Shown piece after piece: positions 1-11,760 of a stretch of 64,000 nucleotides of DNA. This DNA is from Acorus gramineus. Lineage: Eukaryota > Streptophyta > Magnoliopsida > Acorales > Acoraceae. Below the pieces are notes generated by a model. It saw only the letters and a program-made list of their open reading frames with translations. It had not been told where the DNA came from and ran no database searches. The translations under genes were made by a program, and so were the position numbers. Each line of letters opens with the position of its first letter. The first letter of the stretch is position 1. The DNA lies in NCBI GenBank assembly GCA_030737835.1, contig CM060849.1:12357716-12421715 (forward strand), written 5' to 3'.

Positions 1-2720
1 AAACCGGTTTTTTTGGAATGAGTTTTATTTTTTTTATTTTTTTTGTAGGGATATGAATTCGCGGTTTGATGATAGAGGAAGAGATAAAATTTTAGATTGT
101 TTTTAATGAGATTTGTTGGAAGGAGTGAAAAAAAGTTAAGAGTAGTTACTCTTCGTCGAGGGGATTGTTTTAATTATGATGCTTCCATGGTGATTTATAA
201 AAATCTCTAAAGGACATCCCAAACTGCTTAGTCTCATTAATGGGATTTCAGGCCTAGTCTCATTAATGGGACTTCCAAAATGGTAGCCAACGTGTTGGCC
301 AATATTCTGAAGTTGGTTGTATGAGGGTAGGTTGAGGAAAACCGGTTGGCTTCCATTCCTGGGAGGGTTTTATGAGACGGCTTCTTGGTGGCACACGAAT
401 GTGATCACTTCAATGCACAAAGACAAGAAAAAATAGGTGGTTTGCAAGATAGACTTTGGAAAAGCCTATGATAATGCAAACTGGGCTATTCGTGCATGTT
501 TTGCAATGTCACGAGTCTGGTATCAATTGGATAAGAATGATTTCGGAGAGCATTTCCAACCGCCAAAGCATGGTTGTTGGTGAATAGTAAGCAGGCCAGT
601 TTCTTTAAACTGAAGCATTGCGGCTGGGAGATTTCCTATTGCCAATGCATGTAGCAGATGTATGAAGATGCGGTGGACAGTGACTGGATACGAGGTTTGA
701 GATGCTGCATGGACGGGCCATTGGTGTTGTATGTACAGTATATAGATGATATGCTCATGCTCCCTGAGGCTTTGAGGGGGGAGATTAGAGGTGTTAAATT
801 TGTCTTAAATTGTTTTGAGGCTTTGAATTAATCTTCCCAAAAGCACAATGTTGGGTGTAATCTGGAGATTGAGGAACTGAGACAATTGGTTTTGAGTGGG
901 GCAATTAGAGGCGTTAAATTTGTCTTAAATTGTTTTGAGCTCGTCTTGAGGCTTTGAATTAATCTTTCCAAAAGCACAATGTTGGGTGTGAATCTGGAGA
1001 TTGAGGAACTGAGACAATTGCCACTGTATTTGGGGTGTAGATTTGAATATTTTCCTACAAAAAACCGGGGTCTCCCACTTCACCTGGGGAACTTCTCTAG
1101 CCAAGAGGGGTTGCCTCTGATCAAGATGTCTGAGTAGATTTGAAGAATGGAAGGTTGAGGCTCTAAGCCTTGGTGGTATCATAATCCTACTGCAAATTGT
1201 GCTTTTAAGCCTTCCTCTCTTCTATCTCTCTCTTTTTAGAGTGTTGTACAAGGTTGATTCCATAAGATGGTGATTTTTATGGAATGGGGTGAAAGAAGCG
1301 GGACTGAAAGGTGCATTTGATGGACTGGGAGGGGGTTTGTAGCTGCAAGGAGGAGAAGAAGATGGGTATTCTGAATCTTCAAGATACGAGCAAGTGGCAT
1401 TAGCGAAGGTTGTGCTTCCCCAACCTGTAATGGTGCAGAATCATTAATGCACATTACTACAGGATACTTCCCTGGCTGTCTTGATTCCAACATCCACCAA
1501 GTTGGCTAAAATCTGGAAGGAAGTAGCGAATATCATTAATCATGCATTAAGATGTGATGTGGTGGATGAATCCACAATCATATTCTAGATGGATATGTGG
1601 ATATCTCTCCTGTAGTCAAGTTTCAAGGTCCTTCATGAATCTTGGGGATGGTCTGTGATTTCTTGGAATGACTAGAGGATTAAGTGCTGTGGAATACAAC
1701 TATGAGTAAGAGCCTGAGGGATGAGAAAATGTGATATTTTTACTTTTCTGTTGCAACTTGTTCAGTCTACTAAGTGAATAGAGGGCTTAGGAACATGGTG
1801 CTATGGTCGCCAAATTTGAGGGGGTTCTTAGTTAAAAAGCTACTCTTGGCTGAGAAAAGAGAAAAAGCCACAATCAACTATGGCAATGAAATGCAAGGAA
1901 ATCTGGAAAACAAAAGCATCATTGAATTTTATGTGGTTAGTGTTACTAACCAAGGTGTGCAGTGCAAAGTGTCTTATAGAGGAGTCAACATCGTGCCCCT
2001 TATGCATGCTATGCATGCAAGAGGATGACATAGTTGAACGTCTCTTTTATTTGTGTCCTTTCTCAAAACAGGTTTGGAAAAGGTTGGATAAGGCGGCTGG
2101 AATGAACCTGTCACTTGGCAATTTGGAGCAGTTTTAGGAAGTAGGGAAATGTTTGAAACGTAAAGGGGACTGGTGTATCAAAGCGAGGATTACTCATATT
2201 GTAATTCCTGCAATGTGTTGTATGATGTGGTTTAAAGATGACTCAGTCTTCAAGCGCTCTACACTGTATTTCAAAAATATTTGGAAGGGGCATGAGCCTT
2301 GTCACCAGTTCAGAATCCAGGGATGATTCGACAAGGATAAATATTCAAAATTCTGTATCATGCAGGTTAAGTTCAGGAAAAATTTAGGGAAACTCAGAAC
2401 AAGCAAAGATGCATCCCCAGTTGGATAAGGAAGTCCTTCAGCCAAGCCTTACAAGGAATAAAGCTCTATATGAAGTGACTACCTTGATCTTTCATATGCC
2501 AACTCCTGCATATCTTTTACTAAAGCCTTCTTCTACAGTGCAGGCCAAATTTAGTGTGGGAGAATGAGGAAACTGCCAATCCTTTTGTTTCCGGGATGCT
2601 AGCAAGGCAGCAAGTTGATTCCCCTCTCAATGAATATAGGTGGATTTCCAGTCAGACAAGGTGGAAGGGAGGGAATTTGTGGATGACTTCTCTGCACTTT
2701 TCAGGGAATCTTCTCTTTGC
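1..2720 (+). pseudogene. Degenerate non-LTR (LINE) retrotransposon, reverse transcriptase to zinc-finger end
   Basis: Pieces of a plant LINE ORF2 can be read on the + strand with many stops and shifts. At about 437-510 the RT segment KIDFGKAYDNANW is visible. At 721-765 LYVQYIDDMLM is the catalytic (F/Y)xDD box, with YIDD where plant LINEs usually have FADD. From 1000 to 1100 LPLYLGCRFEY resembles the LPLKYLG segment that follows. At about 1995-2080 CPLC...ERLFYLCPFSKQVW is the zf-RVT zinc-binding domain near the ORF2 end, followed by a typical C-terminal tail. Not functional. A tandem duplication lies inside it at 774-1021. The left edge is cut by the window; the right edge is uncertain. Confidence 0.75.
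774..1021 (+). repeat. Tandem duplication inside the LINE reverse transcriptase
   Basis: The stretch running from GATTAGAGGTGTTAAATTTG to GAGGAACTGAGACAATTG occurs twice in a row (about 774-885 and 896-1021). The second copy carries a small extra segment after TTGTTTTGAG. Both copies sit just after the YIDD box, so the duplication is internal to the decayed element. Confidence 0.75.
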
Positions 2721-2729
2721 CATCTAGCC

Positions 2730-3780
2730 ATGTCAATGTGGTTTTAGAGTAGGTTCCAGCCAGTCAAACCTTTGTTTCCCCCCAGTTGTTGACATAGCTG
2801 CAATACACCTAGTAGGTCTTGTAGCTCCTGCAAATTATTGTTGTTGTTGCTGCTGCTGCTGTTATTGTTATTGTTAATTTTGAGGAAATGGGTTGGTACC
2901 CTACCACCATGTTTCATTATGAAACACTTTGGGGTATAATTCTTGAAAAAAGGATAAAAGATAATGTAACTGGGTTTAGTTGTAGTTGCCACTACTCACT
3001 TGAAAGAGCTGTTGTTGTCCCTCATAAGATCTCCAAAACCTGCCCTATTGTCTGACACTATCCGAGTTCACTTTGAGCCACTGGAGAGGAGTTTGGAATC
3101 CATTTCACTAAACTCTTTCATTCATTTTGCAGCTATCTCTGCCCAACATCTCTGCCAAGTTTTTAATTTCAGGAATAAGGTCTTCCTGTAATGGAAAGTT
3201 GAACAGTGACTAAAATCTCCTTGATTAGAATTGATTTTTGTGTGTGGAAATCCTAGCTCTCTTTCTTGTGAGAAAGCCCAGACTGTGCTTGTCAAGATAG
3301 CTTGCATGACTTGCCTTGGAGACCATCGGGAAATGTTTGGTGCAGCCAAGCTATAAAGGTTGGGAATTGGTTATGGTATTTCCTGTGAACTCCCATTTCA
3401 GTAATAGAGCCACCCAGACGTAGGCTGAGTATGGGCATTGTGGGAGGATGTGTGTAATGTCTCTGTTCCGTATATGCAGAGAGGACAGGTAGAATCAGTT
3501 ACAATTCCTTGACAGATATACCAATGTGGGTTGCTTTCCCGAAATGCCTGCCAGCAGCGTAAGGTTGGAATTTGAGTTCCCTGTCAAATCCAGGTGACCC
3601 ATAGGGGGAATGGGGATTTCTGATTTCCTTCTGTTGAACTCCCAGGCGCCCCTCCCCCCCCCCCCCCTTCTTAATGTCCCCTCTGTGCTGCGGGACCAAA
3701 TCAGCCAGTTCTCCTTACTGGTACTTTCCTGATCTTGTCCAACAGGTCTTGCCACTTAGTTGGCCGCCTGTCATTTGGAC
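2730..3780 (-). pseudogene. LINE ORF2 C-terminal fragment (zf-RVT), opposite orientation
   Basis: On the minus strand around 3490-3400, CPLCIYGTE is followed after a one-base shift by ITHILPQCPYSAYVW, which is the CxxC...H...C pattern of the zf-RVT domain. The flanks have the texture of a degraded LINE ORF2 tail. Several stops and shifts make it a pseudogene. A C homopolymer at 3651-3668 and a GTT/GCT-rich microsatellite at about 2836-2876 lie inside. It is tail-to-tail with the + strand LINE on its left. Confidence 0.6.
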
Positions 3781-4484
3781 CATGTGTCACTTGTAATCAG
3801 ACCACTTTGCTGCAATGCATCAAGTGTTGATCCCCACTCTGTATTCCTGTAATTCATCTTGCCTGACCCTAAAAACATTTCTCACTAATTGGTTCTGTTT
3901 CACATTTAGATGACCTTTCGTACTTTAGTGCAACATAGGAGACACGAACATAGTATACATTTCTCGATCACATATTTTCGGCACCCTTTAAGTAAAATTT
4001 CTATTTAAAATTTCCCTTTTTATTTTGCAGTGTCAAAAGTTTATCTACATCAGCTCATTAAATCAGCTTCTTAGGACAATTGTTTTTTTCATATGACCAG
4101 TTTCCCTTTTTCCACAGAGAGTGAAAATTTCCATCTTCAATTTCTAATTCGTTTGACATTTTCTGGGATGGCTTTGAAATTATTTTGATGTCCAGTTTAA
4201 AACATGTTGCTGATATACCTTGGTAGGTATCTTCAATGTTCCTTTTTATATAATACATTTTTCCCTTTACTTTTGGCATAAATCACAGTATGAATCCGAA
4301 CCAATGAATTATGTACTTTGGAATGTGCAGATGCCTATGTGACACCACTACTACTGTAGTAGATTTTTGTAGGATGATTTATCTGTCATGTCAAAAGTTT
4401 AACTGGTACCCAAAATCTATGTAAATAGCTGGTCCAGAAATTCCCTTTTTCTTTTTTGCTTGATAAACTTTTTTAAAAATTTTA

Positions 4485-4740
4485 TTATTCTTGATCAAAT
4501 CTTCTCTTATCAATAAAGGCAAGGCTCGAACCCAGGACCCGTCGGTGAAGAGGGGGTACCTTTACCAACATGCCAAGAAGTGGTTCTGTAAATTCACATT
4601 TTCTACGAGACATAAAACTCTCAAATTTAGTTAACGTGGGAGACAGAAGTCTTTCTTCAACAAGAAAAAAGGGAAGTCTATTAGTCCATCCCATTAAAGT
4701 TAAATAGAAGCAACCTGAATGATAAAAAAAAGGTGTCAAA
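4485..4740 (-). repeat. tRNA-like, SINE-type fragment
   Basis: On the minus strand TGGCATGTTGGTAAAGGTAC (A-box-like) lies about 30 bp before GGGTCCTGGGTTCGAGCC (B-box-like, core GGTTCGAGCC). The spacing and order are those of a pol III internal promoter in a tRNA-derived SINE. No cloverleaf could be drawn, so it is not a tRNA gene. The segment GGTCCTGGGTTCGAG recurs in a second fragment near 49770. Confidence 0.4.
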
Positions 4741-5929
4741 AGGCAAATTCATGGGATTTAAGATCTGGAAGCTTCAATTTACCCTACAAAGATTAACACT
4801 ATGAGTGATTCGCCCACTCCTTGAAACTGAGAGATCCAGAAAAAGATTCATCCACAGGCCTCACCTGATGTTAATCAAGATAATGACCATCTACTTAATT
4901 CACTAGAGACATGACAGGTTTGGTGGACATGTGATGAACTAGTTAGGTGGAGCTTTGTTGCAACTGGGGCATGTGCTGTATGGCCACCTAAGAAGAAGCC
5001 CTAGCTTTGTCAAAGTTTAGAGTCACCCGCCAGGGAGGAAGACACAAAGACAAGGACTCGCCCGCATCCGCGTCTCTTGGATCAGACAAGTCTTTTTTTT
5101 GGGGTGGTGGTTATGAAAGCACTCGCCTGAAAGGAAAAAGAGAGGCCGGTCTATATTTTATTCATCCTCGACCATGGTTCTGGTGTATGGGTCAGTCTTG
5201 TGTAGGTCTTCCGAGAATGCTGCTATTGTCCGGGCATATGTCTTTTGTACTCATGGTCCACCATGAAATATCATTCTTGCATTCCCAAAGCTTTTGCAAG
5301 CTGGAATTTTTTTTTTGCACCAAGTGTTGGAGCTCCATCAGAGCATTGAAATGTTTGAGAAGAGCAGATTGTAATCAGGTAAGATAAGGACTCTTTAAGA
5401 TCAATTGGTGATAGAAGTGGATTTTCAAGGGTTGTGGTTATAGAACACTGAGCTTCTTCTAGATTTTGGTCATTTGGAAGTAGGTAGAGCAGTTTAAATA
5501 TGTTATGTTTCTAGAACTCTCCACCTAGCTATTTATAGTTTGTTACTGTCATGTGGATGGCATGTGAGATCCAGCTGAAAATTATGTTACCCCCCTATAT
5601 TAGAGAGAGGAAAAAGCCTCTTCAACTCATAAATTTTTACCCATCCAGAAAGACCCATGTGCACTTTTTCCTTGACAGTGTTTGTTTCAGTGACAAAGAT
5701 TCTCTTTTGGTTATGCTGTCTCATCTACATTCCGTAGCCCACCTTATGTTCAATTTTACTTTTCATATTTCTAATTTTGATGGTAGTTAGGTGTTGATCT
5801 TCATGTTGTAAGAACTTGTGATCTGAAGAGTCAAGAGGAATTAGTTGAAGGTTCTTCGAGATTGGGTTACCATCATTTTGAGTGAAGGTTCTCCTTCTAC
5901 CATTCTAGATTCTCTTAGGTTTGGGAGGT
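4741..5929. other. No recognised gene
   Basis: A 126-codon open frame starts with ATG at 5007 (+). It has no recognisable domain, a serine/lysine-rich start and a cysteine-rich end, and I cannot tell it from a chance ORF in decayed transposon DNA. Nothing else in this stretch can be named. Confidence 0.3.
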
Positions 5930-6075
5930 GATGTATGTGTGCTATTAGTAGGGGCCTCCCCATCTCCCTAATTTATCTTATCTCCTCTCCCTTATCTTGT
6001 AAGGAGATACCTCGTCTCCTTCTATCCGGGGTTTTCTAATTAATAAGATTCTTCTATATCTTTACTCAAAAAAGA
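5930..6075 (+). repeat. LINE 3' tail
   Basis: A CT-rich stretch with GGAGATACCTCGTCTCCTTC, then GGGGTTTTCTAATTAATAAG and an A-rich end near 6067, closely resembles the LINE-like tail at about 45780-45855 (CGGAGATCCCTCGTCTTC, GGGGCTTTTTAAATTAAATT, A-rich end). This suggests two copies of one LINE 3' UTR. Confidence 0.5.
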
Positions 6076-6894
6076 GGAATTAGGTGTTTTCAACATAGAC
6101 TTAAGAAAGAAAGACAAGGATAAACATAATTTGGAGAGGAAAGCAATTGCTCTGCACTACATTCATGAGTGAGTTGAAAAAACCATCTATTCAAGAATCA
6201 TGTTAGTCATAAAAGAAAGTAAGCTTGGATATGTTAGAAGGATTTGGCAGGAGTTCAAAAGATGATTTATATGATCTATAATCCTTTGGGGAAAACTTTT
6301 GTTAGTTTGATGATGAAAGAAAGTGAATCCATTCAATATTCTTTAAGTTGCAAATTAAAATATCAGATCTTCATGATATTCTAGATAAGATAATTGAGTA
6401 TACAATCTTTTTTGACCGAAGTATAGGTATCTGGATTCAACGGGGGCAATGGATGGTTGATGGATAATGTTGTTTGACCTTGTTTCCTAATCCCATTTAG
6501 CTTCTTGGGATATTGAACTCCTCGTTATGATGGTAGACTTTCTTGGTCTGATAAGTGTATATGGAACTTTAAAAAAATTTCTTAGGAGTATTTCTACAAT
6601 TAATAAAATCACGAGTATGCTTTTGTAATATGGTGCACTAAGTCACCACCAACCACCTATGCAGCCCCAGTTAAATTACCAGTCACTTATTATTTGCTGT
6701 CTATAACTTTTGTTGTAAGATGTGTGAGATTTTTTAATTCAATGAGCAATTTTGATCCATCATTTGTGATGTCTATGCATTGGAGTGGTGAAAATAATTG
6801 CTGGTGAAGTGCTGTATGTCTGTATCCACTTTTGCATAATTCTGTTTCCTTTGATTGCTGAAACTGATAATAATGATTTATGCACACCATTCAG
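6076..6894. other. Probable terminal intron of the thioesterase gene
   Basis: AT-rich sequence ending in a pyrimidine stretch and TTCAG acceptor at 6891-6894. No coding stretch resembling the N-terminal half of a hotdog thioesterase is visible here or further left on the + strand. Confidence 0.35.
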
Positions 6895-7035
6895 GAGGAA
6901 ATCGAGATAGAAGCCAAGGTCTTGCGAGTCGGAAAGGCCATTGGAGTTGTAAGTGTTGAGCTAAGGAAGAAGTCGGGGAAAATTATCGCCCATGCACGTC
7001 ATGTTAAGTACCTCGCTGTATCCAGTAAAATATGA
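6895..7035 (+). CDS. Acyl-CoA thioesterase 13-like protein, last exon only
   Basis: Forty-six codons plus a TGA follow a good TTCAG acceptor. The peptide begins EEIEIEAKVLRVGKAIGVVS, continues VELRKKSGKIIAHARHVKYL and ends AVSSKI. This is the C-terminal half of a plant 4HBT (hotdog-fold) thioesterase: the long beta strands after the active-site helix and the conserved ending (G)KIIAxxRHxKY. I recall a near-identical ending in the Arabidopsis At3g16175-type protein. The catalytic HGG...D segment is encoded upstream in family members and is not found in 1-6890, so either the preceding intron extends past the window edge or this is an orphaned exon. The frame is clean, which favours a live gene. 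The likely role, from the family, is hydrolysis of acyl-CoA. Confidence 0.75.
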   Translation, partial: EEIEIEAKVLRVGKAIGVVSVELRKKSGKIIAHARHVKYLAVSSKI

Positions 7036-7780
7036 GGGATTGAGGTGGTATGATGTGCTTATGCTTCAAAGTAATGGTGTTCCCAGTATTGTTTATGTAC
7101 ATTAAATTGTGGGCAATTGAACCGCTGTCCCGGATGCATCTGCATGGCTGCATGTACACATTCTATTGGCAAGACAAAATCATTATACCAAATGCAAGAC
7201 AAAGTTATTATATAAGTAGTTGTTATGTGAACAAAAAAATTTATATACTAGCGCAGGCATTCCAGCCAGGTCATTGACAGATTGCTTGATGTTTTACAGT
7301 CTCCACTTCATCCTATCTGAAGCAGTTGATCACATAACTTGCTTACAGCATCAGTGCTTCCATATTGATTCGGTTTTATTACAAGTTTTTCTTATATGTC
7401 GAGTTTATATACAATCCCGTGTGCAGTCTTTACTTTTTTAAAGAGATATAAGCTTGTTACAATAAACATATGAACTATTGTTTTGTTTAAAGGGGTATAT
7501 GTACAATTCATTGTAGTATATGTTTTATTTACTTCATTTTTTTTTACTGGTGATGATGCATGCGTAGATCTGCATGTTCATGAACCACCATAAACCATAT
7601 TTCTGAAGAGAGAGTAACATGAACCAGATACAAATCCATGTGAATAATAACACTTTAACATACCCCTATGTTTGAGGTTGATCAGCTTGACCGTAGTTGG
7701 TAGGGTCTCTGTTATGACTGATGGAGGAGAAATCGAACTCAGACAGAGGTGACAACCACAAAGTTTAGAGAGATTTGGGA
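7036..7780 (+). other. Probable 3' UTR and downstream spacer of the thioesterase gene
   Basis: AT-rich with no open frame of note. A polyadenylation-like AATAAA (in ACAATAAACATATG) lies at about 7461. The LINE fragment on the right begins near 7790. Confidence 0.35.
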
Positions 7781-7789
7781 ACCAAAATT

Positions 7790-8180
7790 CCTGTGAAGGT
7801 AAAAAAAATTAATTGGTTGATGCATCTTATGACAGGTTTATAAAGCGATATGGAACGAAATGGAACCCTGCCCGATGTGCAATGAGGTGGATGAGACTGT
7901 TGAACACATCGTGGTGAACTGCATAGTTGCACATCAGATATGGTGTTTACTGTGGGAGGCGACAGGGCTGGAGCCTGGATTCTAACTTTGCAACTCTTCA
8001 AGAAATGTTGGAAGCAGGGAAGATGAGGGCAAGGGGAGACAGGAGCAAGAAGGCTAAGGTCTCGCAGTTCTTTGTTCTTGTGTTCGTTTGGGCAGCATGG
8101 CTCGCGTGAAATCACCTTATCTTTAGGGGAACTAAGGTCTATGTTGAGAATATGTGGGAGATGATTGCTTAATCTTCTTA
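7790..8180 (+). pseudogene. LINE zf-RVT fragment
   Basis: From 7869 the + strand reads CPMCNEVDETVEHIVVNCIV followed by AHQIWCLLWE, a good match to the CxxC...H...C zinc-binding domain at the end of plant LINE ORF2, then a stop after LEPGF. Only this domain and its immediate tail are left. Confidence 0.7.
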
Positions 8181-8892
8181 AAGGTAGTGGTATGTATTGC
8201 ATGGGAGCAAAAAATGTGGGCCATAGCGGGGGAAAATAACCATTAAGGAATAGGACCTGACTAATTCTGTATAGGGCTGGTAGAAATCTCCTCTATCATT
8301 GCTCTATCTTCCTGTCTTTTGTGTTCCCTGATGGGGGCTATATGTACTTGATTGAGCTTCTGCCTTTATTTCTTAATTATGCCTACCTTTTCTTTTTCAG
8401 GGCGTGTGTGTGTGTGTGATGAAGAATATGAAAAATGAGAAAAAGTGTGCAAACAACCATTCATTGTTGCAACAGCAGAAATCCCTGTTTATCTGACAAA
8501 TGCACCTTTAACGTGGATTAGTGCGAGATAATGTCACCAAAAAATTGATCAGTGATGGCATATCCAATGCATTAGTAATCCAACATCTAAAAAAAATTGG
8601 TTTCGATGAATGAGATATGCAAAGTGTGATGATTGTTAACTAATATAATATAACTTGGCAATCAAACCCACCACCCATTAAGCAGGGTCATAATATCATC
8701 CAGGCAAATGATGAAGATAACTCTCCACCAAATCATACATACATGTCCGGGGAAGGAAAAAAAGTTACAGACCTGTATAAATCTTCATATATACATATAG
8801 GCTTCCATATTGATTACATATAGATTTCTCAGCCATTGAGTTTACAGCAGCAAGGATAGCCATCTCCATACACCTCTGAACAGTCACTAAGC
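8181..8892. other. Spacer and 3' UTR of the ELF1 gene
   Basis: Contains a short (GT)n run at about 8404-8420 and AT-rich DNA. The minus-strand ELF1 transcript must end somewhere in 8760-8890. No coding sequence seen. Confidence 0.4.
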
Positions 8893-10120
8893 TCAAGCAG
8901 CGTCATCATCAAGGTTGTTGACGCGCTCGCATTCATCTATCCATTCACTGTATCTGTGGAGTTACAATGTTCAATTCAGAAAAATAGGCAGCCAGGTTTC
9001 AATAAATGATATTTTTTAATACATATGGATGGATCATTGTCGCCCATTGTCAAACAGCATCAAATACTACAACACCTCTTCATACAAACAATTGTAACTA
9101 GAATAGGAAGGGAGGAACAATAATAACAGTTAACTGAAGATATATGGAAGAAAGACTTACATGTCTATAGGTTCAGACAGTGCTGCAAAACAAGAGAACA
9201 GAAATTAATCAGTGCGAGCTATCATTGTCTATTGACATAATAATATATAGCGTGCAAAAATATACTGAAAGGAGCCATGAAGTATGCACTTGGATTTAAG
9301 AAGCATTTCTACTCGCCATATTGATGAAATGATAGAGAAACTTGATTATCTGAAAAATTGTCTTTAAAGTATATGTCTACATCAGTGGAAGGAAAACCTT
9401 TTTTGATGTCACACCCAATTGTAATTATGAGTTGGGAATCTTCTGCTAAAAAAAAAACCGACAGTATGAACCTAAAGTTTCCATGTAAAAAAAAAATGGT
9501 GCCCCACTGTGCACATTTGGCACAGTGGGGTGACACCCTGACCTCCTTTACCGATACGGGGGTGTTAACCGGCTAATCAAAGCTCGGTTTGCACCCAAAG
9601 TTTCCATTTGATTTGATCTTCAACAGTCAATGTGAACATGTGTATATTTCTAATAAATTTCTTTGAAAAAAATTAGAAGCATTTCCTATGAAGCGAAACA
9701 AGAAAATACTACATCATATATGCACTGCCTATTAAGGTGAATTTTCCTGTGACATTGAAGTGATGCCAATGATGCATCATTATTTTGAATCATACCTGTA
9801 ATAGTAGTGCTGAAACTCTCTTGGCAAATCCTACATGTGGCTTCTCCAATCTGATTCTTCATGTCCCTAAAAAAAGAGGCAGAAAACGCTGACTATAAAA
9901 TGTGTAAATAACAGAATTATTCTTGCAGCTTATTCTGCACCCATCATGCATAAAATAAACATATAATAGCTATCTAAAAACATGCAAACATAGAGGTTTT
10001 AACTTACAGGCGACACTCAACAGTGCCTTCATGGTTGCAGAAGGGGCAACTGAAGACAGTTTCAAGCTTGTCCATCCTCTTTCTGGGAGCTGGCTTCGCC
10101 CTTGATTTCCTCTTTCCCAT
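8893..10120 (-). CDS. Transcription elongation factor 1 homolog (ELF1/ELOF1)
   Basis: Four coding exons on the minus strand: 10120-10008, 9866-9796, 9182-9161 and 8953-8893. All introns are GT-AG with consistent phase, giving 88 aa. The protein starts [20 protein letters not shown], has a zinc ribbon with Cys25, Cys28, Cys49 and Cys52 (CPFC...CRIC), and ends [19 protein letters not shown]. This is the full length and layout of the eukaryotic Elf1/ELOF1 family: a basic N-terminal tail followed by a zinc ribbon. The family binds elongating RNA polymerase II in the nucleus and helps transcription through chromatin and transcription-coupled repair. A 5' noncoding exon lies at about 12191-12280. 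Exon 3 (numbered among coding exons) is only 22 nt. Very confident. Confidence 0.95.
9474..9607 (-). mobile_element. SINE-like insertion in an ELF1 intron, with direct repeats and hairpin
   Basis: The 11-bp word AAAGTTTCCAT occurs at 9474-9484 and again at 9597-9607, flanking a 112-bp segment as a target-site duplication would. On the minus strand the segment ends in a run of ten T. It contains a hairpin with perfect 11-bp arms CCCCACTGTGC (9502-9512) and GCACAGTGGGG (9520-9530) around a 7-nt loop. Size, direct repeats and terminal homopolymer suggest a short LINE-mobilised insertion; clear A and B boxes were not found. Confidence 0.4.
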
Positions 10121-10200
10121 GCTTCAGCTTTTGGTCTGCAAAATCAAGCAGTAGATAAGTCAATAAAGCACCAAATCACATGCCACAGATTCATATAGAA

Positions 10201-10355
10201 GAATCTTCTGTGTTCCATATGTGACAATTGAAGAAGTGAGTTCAAAAAGGAAGGAGAAATCTTCTCGAAGTAGTTATATGAATCTTCTGTATTCCATATG
10301 TGACAATTGAAGAAGTGAGTTCAAAAAGGAAGGAGAAATCTTCTCGAAGTAGTCA
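10201..10355. repeat. 79-bp tandem duplication
   Basis: GAATCTTCTGTGTTCCATAT starts at 10201 and again, with one change, at 10280. The two units stay nearly identical up to CTTCTCGAAGTAGT. Confidence 0.85.
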
Positions 10356-11514
10356 CACACTTAAAGAAGGCCTATTCTCAAGTCCCTGAAGATATAACTA
10401 TTGGAGCATTCAGGAAGAAACAGTTTATGTTCACATTTTTAGCAGTGAGAACTGCTTATTGAAGCATTACCACTGTAGATATTCATCAGGAAATTACTTC
10501 AAGTTCTTACGTACATTAACTTTTCACGGATCATCTGGCTTTTGATAGTTAAGATAAATACTTCTTCGTGGAGAATGATAAGTTTGGTGAATGACGTGAG
10601 TGTAGATCTAAAGCTATACAGAATGTCTTCATTGTATTGTTACATTCTAAAGTCAAACTAAATAGATGATACCCTCAATTATATTTATAAAGTCAAATTA
10701 AAATAAAGAATGCTATATTAAGGGTGATGACTATGAAAGTTTATCCTTGTTGTCTACTGTCAGGATTGGACTTCCAGAGATAAAGCTCCCAATAAAATTA
10801 AGATTGTTGGGGTAAGTGGTTACAAACGTCTAGTGTTGCTCAACAGTTATGGGTAAGAGACTAAGAGAAACCATTCGGCGAGAGAACATTTCTGCCAGCA
10901 ATAATCAATTAACATATGGCAAAGAGTTAAAGGAGCCGTACATCATAAGAAAAATAGACATGGAGATGTGAAAACATTTTTTTTTTGGGGGGGAGGGGGG
11001 GCGCGGCAAAAGGTAGACAATGCTACCACGATATCATTTCAATGAACCGTAGTTACAAGGTCCGAAATAGAAAACAACACAAAGGGAAAAACAGAGATAA
11101 AAAAACCAAAGGGAAACCCCAAGGGGATGATGAGAGAAGCAAATCAAGCACAAAAAAAGAAAATAAAACTATCACCCCCAAGATTGTTCAGCAGAGGAGA
11201 TGTGGCAACATTAAGAAAGATATGAAATGGACATAAGTGTTCTACGAGGACGACATATTTTTACATGGTCTAGAGGAGTACGAGCAATGGTTGCCAAAAA
11301 TGATGACGATAATAATAGGCCATAATAGGTGAAACCCAAAAAACCACAGATGATAGAAAAAAATCAATCATGAACCCCTCATGAGAATGAGAACGGACAA
11401 TAATCAACAACATAATCAATTTTCAAAGCCCTGACGAAGGTAAATAGCTGGAACTAATGACATTCACATTATCTACAAATAGAAACTCAAAAATATCTTG
11501 ATTTATTTCATTCC

Positions 11515-11760
11515 TGTTTTTTTTTTTTTTTGTGTGAAAATAACGGTAGGCATCAGGCCTCCTTTTATAAAATAGAAGAGAATACCCAATACATAATACA
11601 AAGAAATATCAATACAGCACCAGAACATGTTCCACAATCCACAGTAGAAGAGAGCTCTTCTAATGGAACATTCAGGCCCAAATAGTGGGTAGAAATTAGA
11701 TAGCCCTCATGGAATTTATACATTTCAACCTGTGATGATTGTGCTATAATAATGGTCAAA
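11515..11760 (-). mobile_element. LINE 3' end in the ELF1 intron
   Basis: A T run (11517-11532) is followed by a GCATCAGGCCTCCTTTTATA segment. Similar T-run-headed segments with a 'TAGGC...TT(A)TAT' feature occur at about 43085 and 57402. On the minus strand this reads as a LINE 3' UTR ending in poly(A). The 5' limit is not clear. Confidence 0.45.

Noticed and set aside
4485..4600. tRNA gene
   Set aside because: A- and B-box-like words are present but no acceptor stem or anticodon arm could be drawn.
5007..5387. 126-codon + strand ORF
   Set aside because: No domain, uneven composition, and it sits in repeat-like DNA. Not called as a gene.
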